This document shows, piece by piece, positions 1 to 8,030 of a stretch of 64,000 nt of DNA (its first letter is position 1; every line of letters starts with the position of its first letter). The position numbers were made by a program, and so were the translations under genes. The notes beneath the pieces were generated by a model that saw nothing but the letters and a program-made list of their open reading frames with translations, was not told the origin of the DNA and searched no databases. Origin of the DNA: Chthoniobacteraceae bacterium (GTDB taxonomy: Bacteria > Verrucomicrobiota > Verrucomicrobiia > Chthoniobacterales > Chthoniobacteraceae); NCBI GenBank assembly GCA_947449735.1, contig CANFTB010000002.1:124001-188000 (forward strand), written 5' to 3'.

Positions 1-1243
1 AGCGTCCGTTTTTAGTAAAAACGATGTCGTCGGCGATGTAGGCGCACGAATGGTAGGCGTCGCCAGTCTGGGTGTCTGTGAAGAACAGGACGTCGCCGAG
101 TTCGTAGGGTGGATCAACTTTTGTGAAATTTTCCAAAGTGTAGGCTGTGGCCTGGGGCGGGTCGCAGAGGCGTTCGAGCGGTTCCGGGTTGAAGAAGTTT
201 AGGGAGGACCAGTGGCAGTCGGGTAGGTAACCCGAACGGGTTTGGGAGGTGTTCGGAAAGGTGAACAGGATTTTGCGGATGTTCGCCGGGAGGAGATGCA
301 CGAGGTCGAGTTTATTCAGGTTCCCGTAACGTTTCATGGACGCGAGAAAGGTCGAGGCGTCTTTGAAACGCGCCCCCTTATTCCAGTAAGCCGTCAGTTC
401 CTCGGTCGAACCGGAATCCAGCTGGAGTTTTGCAACAAGGGTCGGTGTGCGGCTGAATGCACTGAGGATGCGGACACGTTCGTCGTTGTACTGAACCAGG
501 CTCATCAGAGCTGGAGTGTCCGCGAACAGCAGGTTGGATCCGCTCCCGTAGGAGGTCTTTTCAATGAAGCCGAGAGCCTCGTCGCTCACTTTAAAGCCTT
601 CGAGCCATTTGTGGACCGAGCCTCCGTAAACGATTTCCGGTTCGAGATGGTAGGAGTTCTCCTGCCACAAACCGAGCTTCCGGTAAAGGGCCGCTCGGAA
701 GTCACGGGGCAGACTCTCGATGTCCTGAATCCTTGGAAAAATCGTGACACCCTCGCTTTCGATCATCCACCGGTCCCTTTCCGTGAGTGCTTCGAGGATT
801 TCCTGCGGCGGCTTCAGGTCGCTCAGTAGGCGTGCGACGGCATCGGGTTCCATTTTGCCAAAGAACCAGCGGGTCCTCACAGAGGAGGGCTGGCTGGCTT
901 TGATCAGGTCGATGGGGGCTTCCAGCAGCGCTTCGAAGTACTCGAGCTGACCCCAGGGACCTTTTTGGGAAAGAGACGTTTTCGGAGTCTCCATTTCGGC
1001 CTCAGGAACCTTCTCCTTGGAGGCTTCTGGTGCCGGTTGGTCGAGACGCGGTTCAGCTGAGCCTGCCGCGGAATTCAGCGGGTGGAAAAGAGGAAGCACG
1101 CAGAGCCACGCTGAGGTGAAGAACGCGATGGAAAGGACGTCGGAGCGCTTAAACTGGGAAACGAGAGGGGTTAAGAAAGGCACGGCTGTGATAAGGAAAG
1201 CTAATTCGAAGGATCTAAAAAATCCTTCAAAATTAGAATTCAA
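1..1243 (-). CDS. Partial hypothetical protein with N-terminal membrane segment(s)
   Basis: A continuous minus-strand reading frame runs from just downstream of the photolyase stop off the left edge of the window, so the C-terminus is missing. Hand translation gives a hydrophobic N-terminus (two stretches, the second around VLSIAFFTSAWLCVLPLF), then a soluble, charged region, and near the edge a motif YELGDVLFFTD followed by HSCAYIADDIVFTKNG. The GDVLFFTD...H pattern recalls NlpC/P60-like folds, but I cannot place the protein in a family with certainty. The start is unclear: a TTG at 1241-1243 would sit 15 nt after the photolyase stop and a GTG lies at 1181-1183; neither has a good ribosome binding site. 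It is probably co-transcribed with the photolyase. The frame is sound; the function is unknown. Confidence 0.6.
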   Translation of the reverse strand, partial: MNSNFEGFFRSFELAFLITAVPFLTPLVSQFKRSDVLSIAFFTSAWLCVLPLFHPLNSAAGSAEPRLDQPAPEASKEKVPEAEMETPKTSLSQKGPWGQLEYFEALLEAPIDLIKASQPSSVRTRWFFGKMEPDAVARLLSDLKPPQEILEALTERDRWMIESEGVTIFPRIQDIESLPRDFRAALYRKLGLWQENSYHLEPEIVYGGSVHKWLEGFKVSDEALGFIEKTSYGSGSNLLFADTPALMSLVQYNDERVRILSAFSRTPTLVAKLQLDSGSTEELTAYWNKGARFKDASTFLASMKRYGNLNKLDLVHLLPANIRKILFTFPNTSQTRSGYLPDCHWSSLNFFNPEPLERLCDPPQATAYTLENFTKVDPPYELGDVLFFTDTQTGDAYHSCAYIADDIVFTKNGR

Positions 1244-1257
1244 ATTGCTTTTAATTT

Positions 1258-2667
1258 TCAGCCGCGAGTTTTTGCGAGGTGTCGTTTGTATGTCGTCAGT
1301 GCAATGTCCCTTTCTTGCGCGTGGTCTACCATCGGCAGGGGATAGGAGGGAACCAGCTTTAATCCCGGTGTGGGGGGCTTGTGAAGCCGCTCGGCGGGGG
1401 TTGAGGCAAGTTCCGGAACCCACTTTTTGATGTATGCGCCGGCGGGGTCGAACCGCAACCCCTGCGTCCAGGGGTTCTGGATTCGGAAGTACGGAGCCGC
1501 GTCCGTCCCCGTGCCTGCGCTCCACTGCCAACCCCCGTTGTTGGAGGCGATTTCGCCGTCCAGAAGCCGCTGCATGAACCATTTTTCCCCCAGCCTCCAG
1601 TCGAGGTGCAGGTCTTTGGTGAGGAACATGGCTGTGATCATGCGCACCCGGTTGTGCATGAAGCCGGTTTGTTTTAATTCGCGCATTCCGGCGTCCACAA
1701 TGGGAAAGCCCGTCGTGCCCTCGCACCAGCGTTGGAAGGATTTTTCGTCATGGCTCCAGGGGAGCCCGCGGTAGGCTACGGAATATTCCCATTCGAGCAC
1801 CTCCGGCTTGTTCCAGAGGACCTGAAAGTAGAATTCCCGCCAGCAAAGTTCGTTGATGTAGATTTGCAGGGAGTGCGCGCCTGATTTGTCGGCGCTGCGC
1901 AGGCGCTCCTGAAGCCGGGCGTAAACTTCGCGTATTGAAAGCAATCCAAAGCGCAGATCCTGCGAAATACGCGAGGTTCCTGAAACCGCCGGCAGATCCC
2001 GGTTCTCGGCATAGGAGAAGACCGACTTTTCAATAAAGCGTTCGAGGCGCGCCGAGGCGGCCTTTTCACCCGCCTCCAGCCGCTGGGTTCCGTCGGATTC
2101 GAGGCCCCACGTTTCGAGCGTAGGCAGGGGTTGCGAGGCAATGTGAGTCGGGGTGCGGATCCGAGCCAGAGTCGGCCCTGGGGAGGTTTTTCCGAGCTTC
2201 GCCCAGGCTCTGGAGTAGGGGGTGAAGACGCGGAATGGCGCGGCCGATCCGGTGAGCACCTCGTCCTGTTCGTGCAGCGCCGCGTCCTTGAAAAGGTGCA
2301 GGGTGATCCCCAGCCGCCTCGCGGCGGAGTGGAGCTGCTTTTCGACCGCCTGTCCGAAGGGGTCCGGGTCGCGGTTGGCGTAGATGGCCGTTGCTCCGGT
2401 TTCCCGGGCGAGCTTTTCGAGTTCTGCAACCGCGTCGCCCTGTCTGAGGATCAGTCTGCCGCCGGCTTTTCGCAGTTCGCCGTCGAGTGAGGCTAGGCAG
2501 TCGGCCAGGAACTGCTGCCGTGGGGCTCCGGTCCAGGAGTGTTTCTTAGTCCACGAGCTTAGAATGTATACGGGTAAGATCTCGGTGTGGGCGGCGGCGG
2601 CTGCATTGAGTGCGGTATTGTCGCAGAGGCGCAGGTCGCGGCGAAACCAGTGGATGGCGAGGGTCAT
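1258..2667 (-). CDS. phrB: Deoxyribodipyrimidine photolyase (cryptochrome/photolyase family)
   Basis: Light-dependent repair of UV-induced cyclobutane pyrimidine dimers using FADH- and an antenna chromophore. The 469-residue length is normal for class I CPD photolyases. The N-terminus (AIHWFRRDLRLCDNTAL) is the classic start of the alpha/beta antenna domain (about residues 3-165). The FAD-binding helical domain (about 200-440) carries ELCWREFYFQVLW, GFPIVDAGMREL, HNRVRMI and the signature WQWSAGTGTDAAPYFRIQNP. A cryptochrome without repair activity cannot be excluded, but the motif set fits a CPD photolyase. The stop is 15 nt from the earliest possible start of the next gene, suggesting an operon. 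Confidence 0.93.
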   Translation of the reverse strand: MTLAIHWFRRDLRLCDNTALNAAAAAHTEILPVYILSSWTKKHSWTGAPRQQFLADCLASLDGELRKAGGRLILRQGDAVAELEKLARETGATAIYANRDPDPFGQAVEKQLHSAARRLGITLHLFKDAALHEQDEVLTGSAAPFRVFTPYSRAWAKLGKTSPGPTLARIRTPTHIASQPLPTLETWGLESDGTQRLEAGEKAASARLERFIEKSVFSYAENRDLPAVSGTSRISQDLRFGLLSIREVYARLQERLRSADKSGAHSLQIYINELCWREFYFQVLWNKPEVLEWEYSVAYRGLPWSHDEKSFQRWCEGTTGFPIVDAGMRELKQTGFMHNRVRMITAMFLTKDLHLDWRLGEKWFMQRLLDGEIASNNGGWQWSAGTGTDAAPYFRIQNPWTQGLRFDPAGAYIKKWVPELASTPAERLHKPPTPGLKLVPSYPLPMVDHAQERDIALTTYKRHLAKTRG

Positions 2668-2789
2668 GAGCCAAGGCTGCGCTCAAAAAGCATCGGTGCG
2701 AAGGAGGAAAAGAAACGCAGAGGGCAGAGAAGCGCTTTTTCCAAGTCGCTAGAGGGAGGGGCGGGGGTACGCAATCCAGCTCGATCCAG

Positions 2790-3140
2790 TTAGCGGCCCG
2801 GCGATTCCGGGTCGCGCGTCTTGTGGAGATACCAGAAGGTGACGATCGAGAGCCAGATGATGACGATCACGATCATGGGCACCTGTTTTGGGCGCGAGGG
2901 AGGAGCGGGGGTTCCGGCTGCAGGATCAAAATGGACGGTAAGGTCTGGCGCGGGTGTTTTTTCGACCGGCGCTCCGCCGGCGGCAGCCGCGGGAGGGGAG
3001 GCGGTAGCCTCCTGCTCTTTTACCGCAGCTGCAGTCGGGTTGTCGGCACTGCCTCGGATTCCCGGCGTCACGGCCATCAGCAGGAATGTTGTGAGGGCCA
3101 AGCCTCTGGGGTATGGGGCGGTGGCGAATTGAAGTTTCAT
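2790..3140 (-). CDS. Small hypothetical membrane protein
   Basis: Predicted 116-residue protein with a signal-peptide-like N-terminus (about residues 10-30), an Ala/Pro-rich low-complexity middle that should lie outside the cytoplasm, and one strong C-terminal transmembrane helix (PMIVIVIIWLSIVTFWYLH) followed by a short charged tail. I do not recognise a family. It lies about 120 bp upstream of the photolyase on the same strand and 75 bp downstream of the CheB-like gene. Coding is supported by the signal/spacer/TM architecture only, so confidence is moderate. Confidence 0.5.
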   Translation of the reverse strand: MKLQFATAPYPRGLALTTFLLMAVTPGIRGSADNPTAAAVKEQEATASPPAAAAGGAPVEKTPAPDLTVHFDPAAGTPAPPSRPKQVPMIVIVIIWLSIVTFWYLHKTRDPESPGR

Positions 3141-3215
3141 CGCGTGGCTCGCACCCAGCGTAAGGCAGGCGTGCGGAGCTTCGCAATGTTAGGCCATCCC
3201 CGGTTCAAGAATCAC

Positions 3216-3806
3216 TCAGTGCGGACGGTAATTTGAAATCAAGCGCACGATTTCCGCTCCGATGAGGTCGAGCGGTAGCACGACGTCTGCTAATCCCTTT
3301 CCGACGACTGCCCCGGGCATGTCCCAAACCTTGCTTGAAGCTTGATCCTGGGCGATGACCCGGCCGCCCCGCCGTTTAACGGTTTCGCATCCGTCCGCTC
3401 CATCGCAGCCCATGCCTGTGAGTATGACGGCAATCACCCCACTCCGGAAAATGTCCGCCACGGACCGGAAAAGAACGTTGATGGCGGGGCGCAAAAAGTT
3501 TTCGGCCTTGGAGCGCTCCACGCATGCGATCAGAGCGCCTGAATGCTTGCTCACAGACAAATTCAGCCCCCCCGGCGCCAGCCAGACCGTACCGGGTGAA
3601 AGTTCAGTGTCGTGCGAGGCGAGTTCGACCGGGATTGAGCTGAACTGGTTTAGTCGCGTGACAAGCTCCTCGCTGATCTGGCCGGGCATGTGCTGAACCA
3701 CGAGCACCGTGACCGCGAAGTCCTTGGGAAGGGAGGACAGGAGACTGGAGAGGGCGTCGACGCCTCCTGTTGAGACCCCGATTGCTACCACCTGAGAATT
3801 GGGCAT
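3216..3806 (-). CDS. Stand-alone CheB-type methylesterase domain protein
   Basis: The 196-residue protein is the CheB catalytic domain alone, with no receiver domain. CheB removes methyl groups from glutamates of chemoreceptors and can deamidate glutamines. The catalytic triad is visible: Ser12 in GVSTGG, His39 in VVQHMPGQ and Asp135 in TGMGCDGADG, so the domain should be active. No CheR, chemoreceptor or other chemotaxis gene lies nearby. Stand-alone CheB domains occur in fused or dispersed CheB/CheR signalling systems, so its substrate may not be a classical chemoreceptor. An AT-rich palindrome with a TATAAT-like element lies about 170 bp upstream. Confidence 0.85.
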   Translation of the reverse strand: MPNSQVVAIGVSTGGVDALSSLLSSLPKDFAVTVLVVQHMPGQISEELVTRLNQFSSIPVELASHDTELSPGTVWLAPGGLNLSVSKHSGALIACVERSKAENFLRPAINVLFRSVADIFRSGVIAVILTGMGCDGADGCETVKRRGGRVIAQDQASSKVWDMPGAVVGKGLADVVLPLDLIGAEIVRLISNYRPH

Positions 3807-4142
3807 GGGACGCTATGCTTTAGGCCGATGGCGAGGGATCTCGAAACGTCTGGGAAGTTGCTCAGAGAGGGGCGGCGGTGTCAGTGGGGAGTGGAAGCGT
3901 GCGCGGTTCACGAAATAGGTTCGCACCGGAATTTAGTAATTAAGACCACTAATGGATCGGTTCGTTGAAGAAAAATTATAGTAATTTTTCCGTGACGCTT
4001 TCTGGTCGGGGAGGAACGGGGGCGGCAGCGGCTCGGATTTCCCGCATGCAGGGGCGAAACAAAGGCTCGGCCGCCCGGCGATTTCAGCCAGCGACAGGGC
4101 AGCGCAAATGATCGGGCAGCGCAAATGACGCTCTGAAATAAC
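3807..4142. other. Intergenic region, CheB-like/ion channel
   Basis: 336 bp without a supportable gene. It holds the AT-rich palindrome described separately. Short open frames here (for example minus strand 3933-4124) have no recognisable protein character. Confidence 0.5.
3970..3990. repeat. AT-rich perfect inverted repeat
   Basis: Two 9-nt arms, GAAAAATTA and TAATTTTTC, flank a 3-nt spacer. On the minus strand it contains TATAAT (3975-3980), about 170 bp upstream of the CheB-like start, so it may be part of a promoter or operator. It could instead be a weak hairpin downstream of the ion channel gene. I see no convincing -35 box. Confidence 0.4.
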
Positions 4143-5171
4143 TCAGGGCCGGCCGTTCAACATGTCTCTGAGCGTCTGGTGGTCGAGAGACTTCAAATCA
4201 TCGTAGCGGGCGCCGGTAATGAGGCCGGCTTCGAACAACTTCTTCAGCAGGGCGTTGATGTTTGCGTCGCTGTCGTTCTCCTCCAGTTGTTCGCCAAACA
4301 GCATAACCATGAGCGTTTTACCCACAATGTTCATCAGGATGCCGAAAAGGACTAGTCCCAGGAGCATCGTTGCGCCCGCAATGATGCGGCCGCCAAAAGA
4401 GGACGGGTACATGTCTCCGTAACCGGTGGTGGTGAGGGTCACAATGCACCACCACATCGCCGTCGGAATGGAAGTGAAATACTGCTTGTCCGACGGGATG
4501 GGATTGCCTCCCACCGGGTCGGCGGGTACGAACTTTCGCTCCGCTTCAGGCAGGTCCTTCGACGCGGGATCCGCGGCCAACTTCTCGTCCAGCGCCTTTT
4601 GGCCGATCGTCATCTCCTCCTGGGTGTAAATCCCGCCTTCGACATAATACATCAGGGTGCTGGAAATCATCATCACGGAGAACAGGGCGATGAGGTAGAT
4701 TTTCAGGTTCGTCACGAGCGGACTGGACTTGTGTTTCTGGCTGGTCATCTGCTGCACCGCCATCCTGGCAATTTTCAGCACGCGCAACACTCGGACGACG
4801 CGCAGCAATCGGAACACCTTTGCGCCCTGCAGGGCGGTAAGATTCAGCACCATGAGGATGCTTGGAAGGATCGATATCAGGTCCACCAAGCCCCAGAAGC
4901 TGAAGATGTATTTGATGCGGTTTTCCGCAAAATACAGGTTGGCCAGATAATCGAGGCTGAACAAAAACACCGCACCGAATTCCATCCACTTGAAGAAACC
5001 AGGATTGTTGCTCGCGAAGGGCTCGAACGTTTCCAAGGCCATCGAGAGGCAAGAACCGAAAATGAACACGTTCAGAACGGCCTGCCAGCGCAGGAAGCGC
5101 GTGTCCGCAGGGTCGGTGAACATTTCTCTCAGGAAGTGAACTTTGGGGCTTTCGTTCGCAGGAGTCTGCAT
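4143..5171 (-). CDS. Voltage-gated-type potassium channel
   Basis: The 342-residue protein has the six-transmembrane voltage-gated channel layout. S1 lies near residues 32-48, further helices follow to about 112, and an S4-like helix with regularly spaced arginines (RLLRVVRVLRVLKIAR, about 121-136) is present. S5 lies near 155-176. The pore loop carries the K+ selectivity filter TTTGYGD (about 247-253), followed by S6 (about 262-290). A roughly 60-residue polar insertion between S5 and the pore helix makes an unusually long turret. The short cytoplasmic tail has no RCK/TrkA-N or cyclic-nucleotide domain. It should conduct K+ across the inner membrane. No partner gene is evident. Confidence 0.88.
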   Translation of the reverse strand: MQTPANESPKVHFLREMFTDPADTRFLRWQAVLNVFIFGSCLSMALETFEPFASNNPGFFKWMEFGAVFLFSLDYLANLYFAENRIKYIFSFWGLVDLISILPSILMVLNLTALQGAKVFRLLRVVRVLRVLKIARMAVQQMTSQKHKSSPLVTNLKIYLIALFSVMMISSTLMYYVEGGIYTQEEMTIGQKALDEKLAADPASKDLPEAERKFVPADPVGGNPIPSDKQYFTSIPTAMWWCIVTLTTTGYGDMYPSSFGGRIIAGATMLLGLVLFGILMNIVGKTLMVMLFGEQLEENDSDANINALLKKLFEAGLITGARYDDLKSLDHQTLRDMLNGRP

Positions 5172-5331
5172 AAAATCGGGCGATCTAAAAAAGTGTCAAA
5201 ATGAGCACTTGAGGTCAGCAGGCTGCATGCCAGAAGGCCTCAGCTTCCGTCCGGTATCTTCACCTGCCGCCCGTCAAAAAAAGTACCAGAAGAATGGGGG
5301 GTATTTCCTGCAGGAGCCGCTCTGCGGACTC

Positions 5332-6456
5332 CTAATGCCGGAAGGGAATGCCCAGTCTGCCCGCCACGCGTTCCGGCCGGCGCAGCGCCTCTGCCATGCG
5401 GTCCGCCTCGTCCGAACCGCGCAAATCGCGGCAGGCGGGGTGGGCATCGGGCGCGGCCACCAGCCCCAGATTGTGCAGGATGTGCGCCGTGCTGTGCTTG
5501 TAAGCCGAGGCGCTCAGGCGTTCGTCCAGCCGGAACACCTGGTCCTCCAGCGACTGGAAGGCTTCAAAAACCTTGTACACTCGCGTGTCGAAATCGCCCC
5601 TGGCCGTCCTGTGTTTCTTCTGTGGCGATCCGTTGCTCAGCCACATGTCTTTTGCAGCGCAGATCAGGGGGGCGCCGCTCACCGCGGCCCCGATCAGTAG
5701 GGGAAGCCCCAGCTTGATGGCCGTGGCAATGCCGAAGTCGTCGCCGCTATGGGGCGCGAAATCCAGCCCCAGATCCTTGCACATGGCGGCCCAGTAAAGG
5801 AAATGGGGTTCGTCGAGGGTGCTGATTTTCCCCCCGACAAACTTGGGATGCTGCGCCAGTTGCCAGAGCAACCAGGGTTCGAAAGGCGTCGCCCACGGAA
5901 CGAAGGAGGGCTCCAGCGCGTGCACGATCCCGGGCCGCACGAGCCACTCAGCGATTTCATAATAGGCGTCGCGCCGCCGCTCCGGGCCAAGAGCCGCCAG
6001 CCAGCGGGAGGTCATCAGCATGACTTCGCAGTTGTCGTGCTCTTGGACGATGTCCAGAAGGGGGCGGTAGCGTTCCGCTTTGAACGAGGTGTCATCTTGC
6101 GTCCCGCGCGCGGTCACTCCCGCGATGAACCTGGCATGGGGAAAATCTTTCCGGAACCGGGTGAGCACCTCGGCGTACATGGCGTCGTCCAGGTCGAAAA
6201 TGTAGCCGGTGTCGGCGTTGAGCACGACGACCAGTTCCACGCCGAAATGGTCGGCTGCCGCCTGCATCCAGCGGATGCTCTTTGCGAAACCGTCCCAGTC
6301 GGGCCTGCCGTTGTGGAAGGGGAGCAGGGCGGCGGCGCAAAGCCGGGCCTTGGTTTGGTGTTCGACCAGGGACTCCTCGGGCGTCCAGGCCCATTGGGTG
6401 TCCAGCCATTCGGTATCGGGCGCGAGGTCTTCGGGTTTTGAAATCAGCGGTTTCAT
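5332..6456 (-). CDS. Dihydrodipicolinate synthase (DapA)-family aldolase/lyase
   Basis: The 374-residue protein reads as a DapA/N-acetylneuraminate lyase-type TIM barrel with a longer N-terminus than true DapA. Features include AALLPFHNGRPDWDGF near residue 42 (equivalent to the TPF(x)DG start of the barrel), a Lys in FVGGKIS that is the candidate Schiff-base lysine, and a glycine-rich GLPLLIGAAVSGAP segment. Members cleave or condense 2-oxo acids through a lysine imine. It is unlikely to be the biosynthetic DapA, given its length and its position 18 nt downstream of an Old Yellow Enzyme gene in one operon with a divergent LysR regulator. A catabolic role is inferred; the substrate is unknown. 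Confidence 0.75.
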   Translation of the reverse strand: MKPLISKPEDLAPDTEWLDTQWAWTPEESLVEHQTKARLCAAALLPFHNGRPDWDGFAKSIRWMQAAADHFGVELVVVLNADTGYIFDLDDAMYAEVLTRFRKDFPHARFIAGVTARGTQDDTSFKAERYRPLLDIVQEHDNCEVMLMTSRWLAALGPERRRDAYYEIAEWLVRPGIVHALEPSFVPWATPFEPWLLWQLAQHPKFVGGKISTLDEPHFLYWAAMCKDLGLDFAPHSGDDFGIATAIKLGLPLLIGAAVSGAPLICAAKDMWLSNGSPQKKHRTARGDFDTRVYKVFEAFQSLEDQVFRLDERLSASAYKHSTAHILHNLGLVAAPDAHPACRDLRGSDEADRMAEALRRPERVAGRLGIPFRH

Positions 6457-6474
6457 GGGTGCGAGGGAAGGGGA

Positions 6475-7959
6475 TTACAGGCCGGCTTTTTTCTTGAGCT
6501 CCTTGAGTTGGGCGAACTCGGGGCGCTGCGTGTAGAACTTGTCGAGGGGGTAGCAGCCGCTGATGAGGCCGTTGCGGGGGGCGGTCGTGCATTCGCTGAA
6601 GGTTCGGCAGATGAGCTTCTTTTCCAGCGAACGTCCCGCGGCGGCGTCGGTGAGCATCGCCGGATAGGATAGTACGGCCCTGCCGAGGCCTATGGCGTCC
6701 GCCCAGCCCCCGCGCAGGACCGCGGTCGCCACGGGGGCGAGAAACTCCTGGAGGTAGGTGTAGCCGGAGCCGATTACGTACAGGGCGTCGCCCGCCCGCG
6801 CTTTGACCTCCCGGACGGCCTGGATCTGGCGTTCGACGTCGACTAGCGGATCGTAGGCTGGCTGGTAGCCGTCGCTCGGAGGGAACGAGGCGGGCCGTTG
6901 CAGGTGGGGGGTGTAATAGGGGGAACCGGCCGTGGTGTTGAGCACTTTCCCCCCGAGCTGCTTGACTACCTCCACGAAGGCGAAGGTTTCGGAGAGGTCG
7001 ATCTGCGTGGGGTCCTCCTGGCTGACCCCGAATCCGTAGTGGTAGGGCAAGCAATGGGAGAAATCCTCTGGAATGCCCGGCCCGAGCTTGCCGGGCTGCG
7101 AACGCTCGGGGTCCGGGCGGTGGGGGACCTTGTCGAACAGACTGAGACGCACCCCGAAGTCGATGGGGTTACCGTCGGCCCGGATTCCTTCCACGATTTC
7201 GCGGAGGATGCGGGTGCGGTTTTCGAAGCTGCCGCCGTATTTTCCGGGACGGGTGTGGGCGCCGAGGAATTCGTGGAGCAGGTAGCCGTGGCAGTGCTTG
7301 AGGTCGACGAAGTCCGCTCCGATGTCCCGGGCCAGGCGGGCCGCGCGGACGTATTCGGCGATGAGGTCTTCAACATCCGCGTCGCTCATGATCTGAGCGT
7401 CGCTGGTGACGTTGAATTTGCGGTCGAGAATGGGGTGCCGGAAGGCGACGTGGGACTCCCACCTCTGTTTGTCCACGGGCCTGCAGAAGCGGCCCGAGTG
7501 GGTGAGCTGGAAGCCGATCACCAGGTCGTCGGCGGTGCCGTACATGTCGGCGTGGGCGGTTTTGAGAATGTCCAGGAGCTCGGCGATGCCGGCCTTGTTT
7601 TGCTCGTTGATGATCAGCTGGTTCGGGTTGGCGCGTCCGTCGGGGCGAACGGCCATGGCCTCGGCGCCGCAGATCGTCTTGGCGCCGCTTTCCCCGAAGC
7701 GCTTCCAGCGTCTGCGCATTTCGTCGGTGACGCCGCCGGTGGTGGTGCCGTCCCAGCCTTCCATGGGGTGGATGACGATGCGGTTTCCTGGGCGCTTGCC
7801 GTTGATAGTGATGTTGGCGGGTTCGGCGATGGGGGAAGGGGCGTCGGTGAGCGCCTCGGCTGGGATTTGGATGTTCAGCTTGGCGCAGAGGGCGTGGAAG
7901 TCCTCCAGCGATTTGAGGGACCCGAGGCGAGTGATGGGGCTGGAGTTGGGAAGGCTCAT
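6475..7959 (-). CDS. NADH:flavin oxidoreductase (Old Yellow Enzyme family)
   Basis: The 494-residue FMN TIM-barrel oxidoreductase carries MEGWDG near residue 66, the substrate/FMN motif QLTHSGRFCRP, HCHGYLLHEFLGAHTRPG (strongly conserved in this family) and a late barrel segment with IGLGRAVLSYP. These enzymes reduce activated C=C bonds or demethylate small molecules with NAD(P)H. The C-terminal part has three cysteines in a CxxxxxC...SGC arrangement; I cannot tell whether they bind a metal. It is the first gene of an operon with the DapA-like gene, and the LysR gene is divergent 71 bp away, the usual arrangement for a regulated catabolic operon. Confidence 0.88.
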   Translation of the reverse strand: MSLPNSSPITRLGSLKSLEDFHALCAKLNIQIPAEALTDAPSPIAEPANITINGKRPGNRIVIHPMEGWDGTTTGGVTDEMRRRWKRFGESGAKTICGAEAMAVRPDGRANPNQLIINEQNKAGIAELLDILKTAHADMYGTADDLVIGFQLTHSGRFCRPVDKQRWESHVAFRHPILDRKFNVTSDAQIMSDADVEDLIAEYVRAARLARDIGADFVDLKHCHGYLLHEFLGAHTRPGKYGGSFENRTRILREIVEGIRADGNPIDFGVRLSLFDKVPHRPDPERSQPGKLGPGIPEDFSHCLPYHYGFGVSQEDPTQIDLSETFAFVEVVKQLGGKVLNTTAGSPYYTPHLQRPASFPPSDGYQPAYDPLVDVERQIQAVREVKARAGDALYVIGSGYTYLQEFLAPVATAVLRGGWADAIGLGRAVLSYPAMLTDAAAGRSLEKKLICRTFSECTTAPRNGLISGCYPLDKFYTQRPEFAQLKELKKKAGL

Positions 7960-8030
7960 TTAGGGAAGTGAACAGGGAGCGGGAGTGCTGGTAAAACAGT
8001 TCTTTTCGATGTATATGAGCGGAAAAAGCG

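Noticed and set aside
242..829. Plus-strand open frame of 195 residues near the left edge
   Set aside because: It lies antisense over the minus-strand frame that has a membrane anchor and continuous protein-like sequence; it shows no domain of its own.
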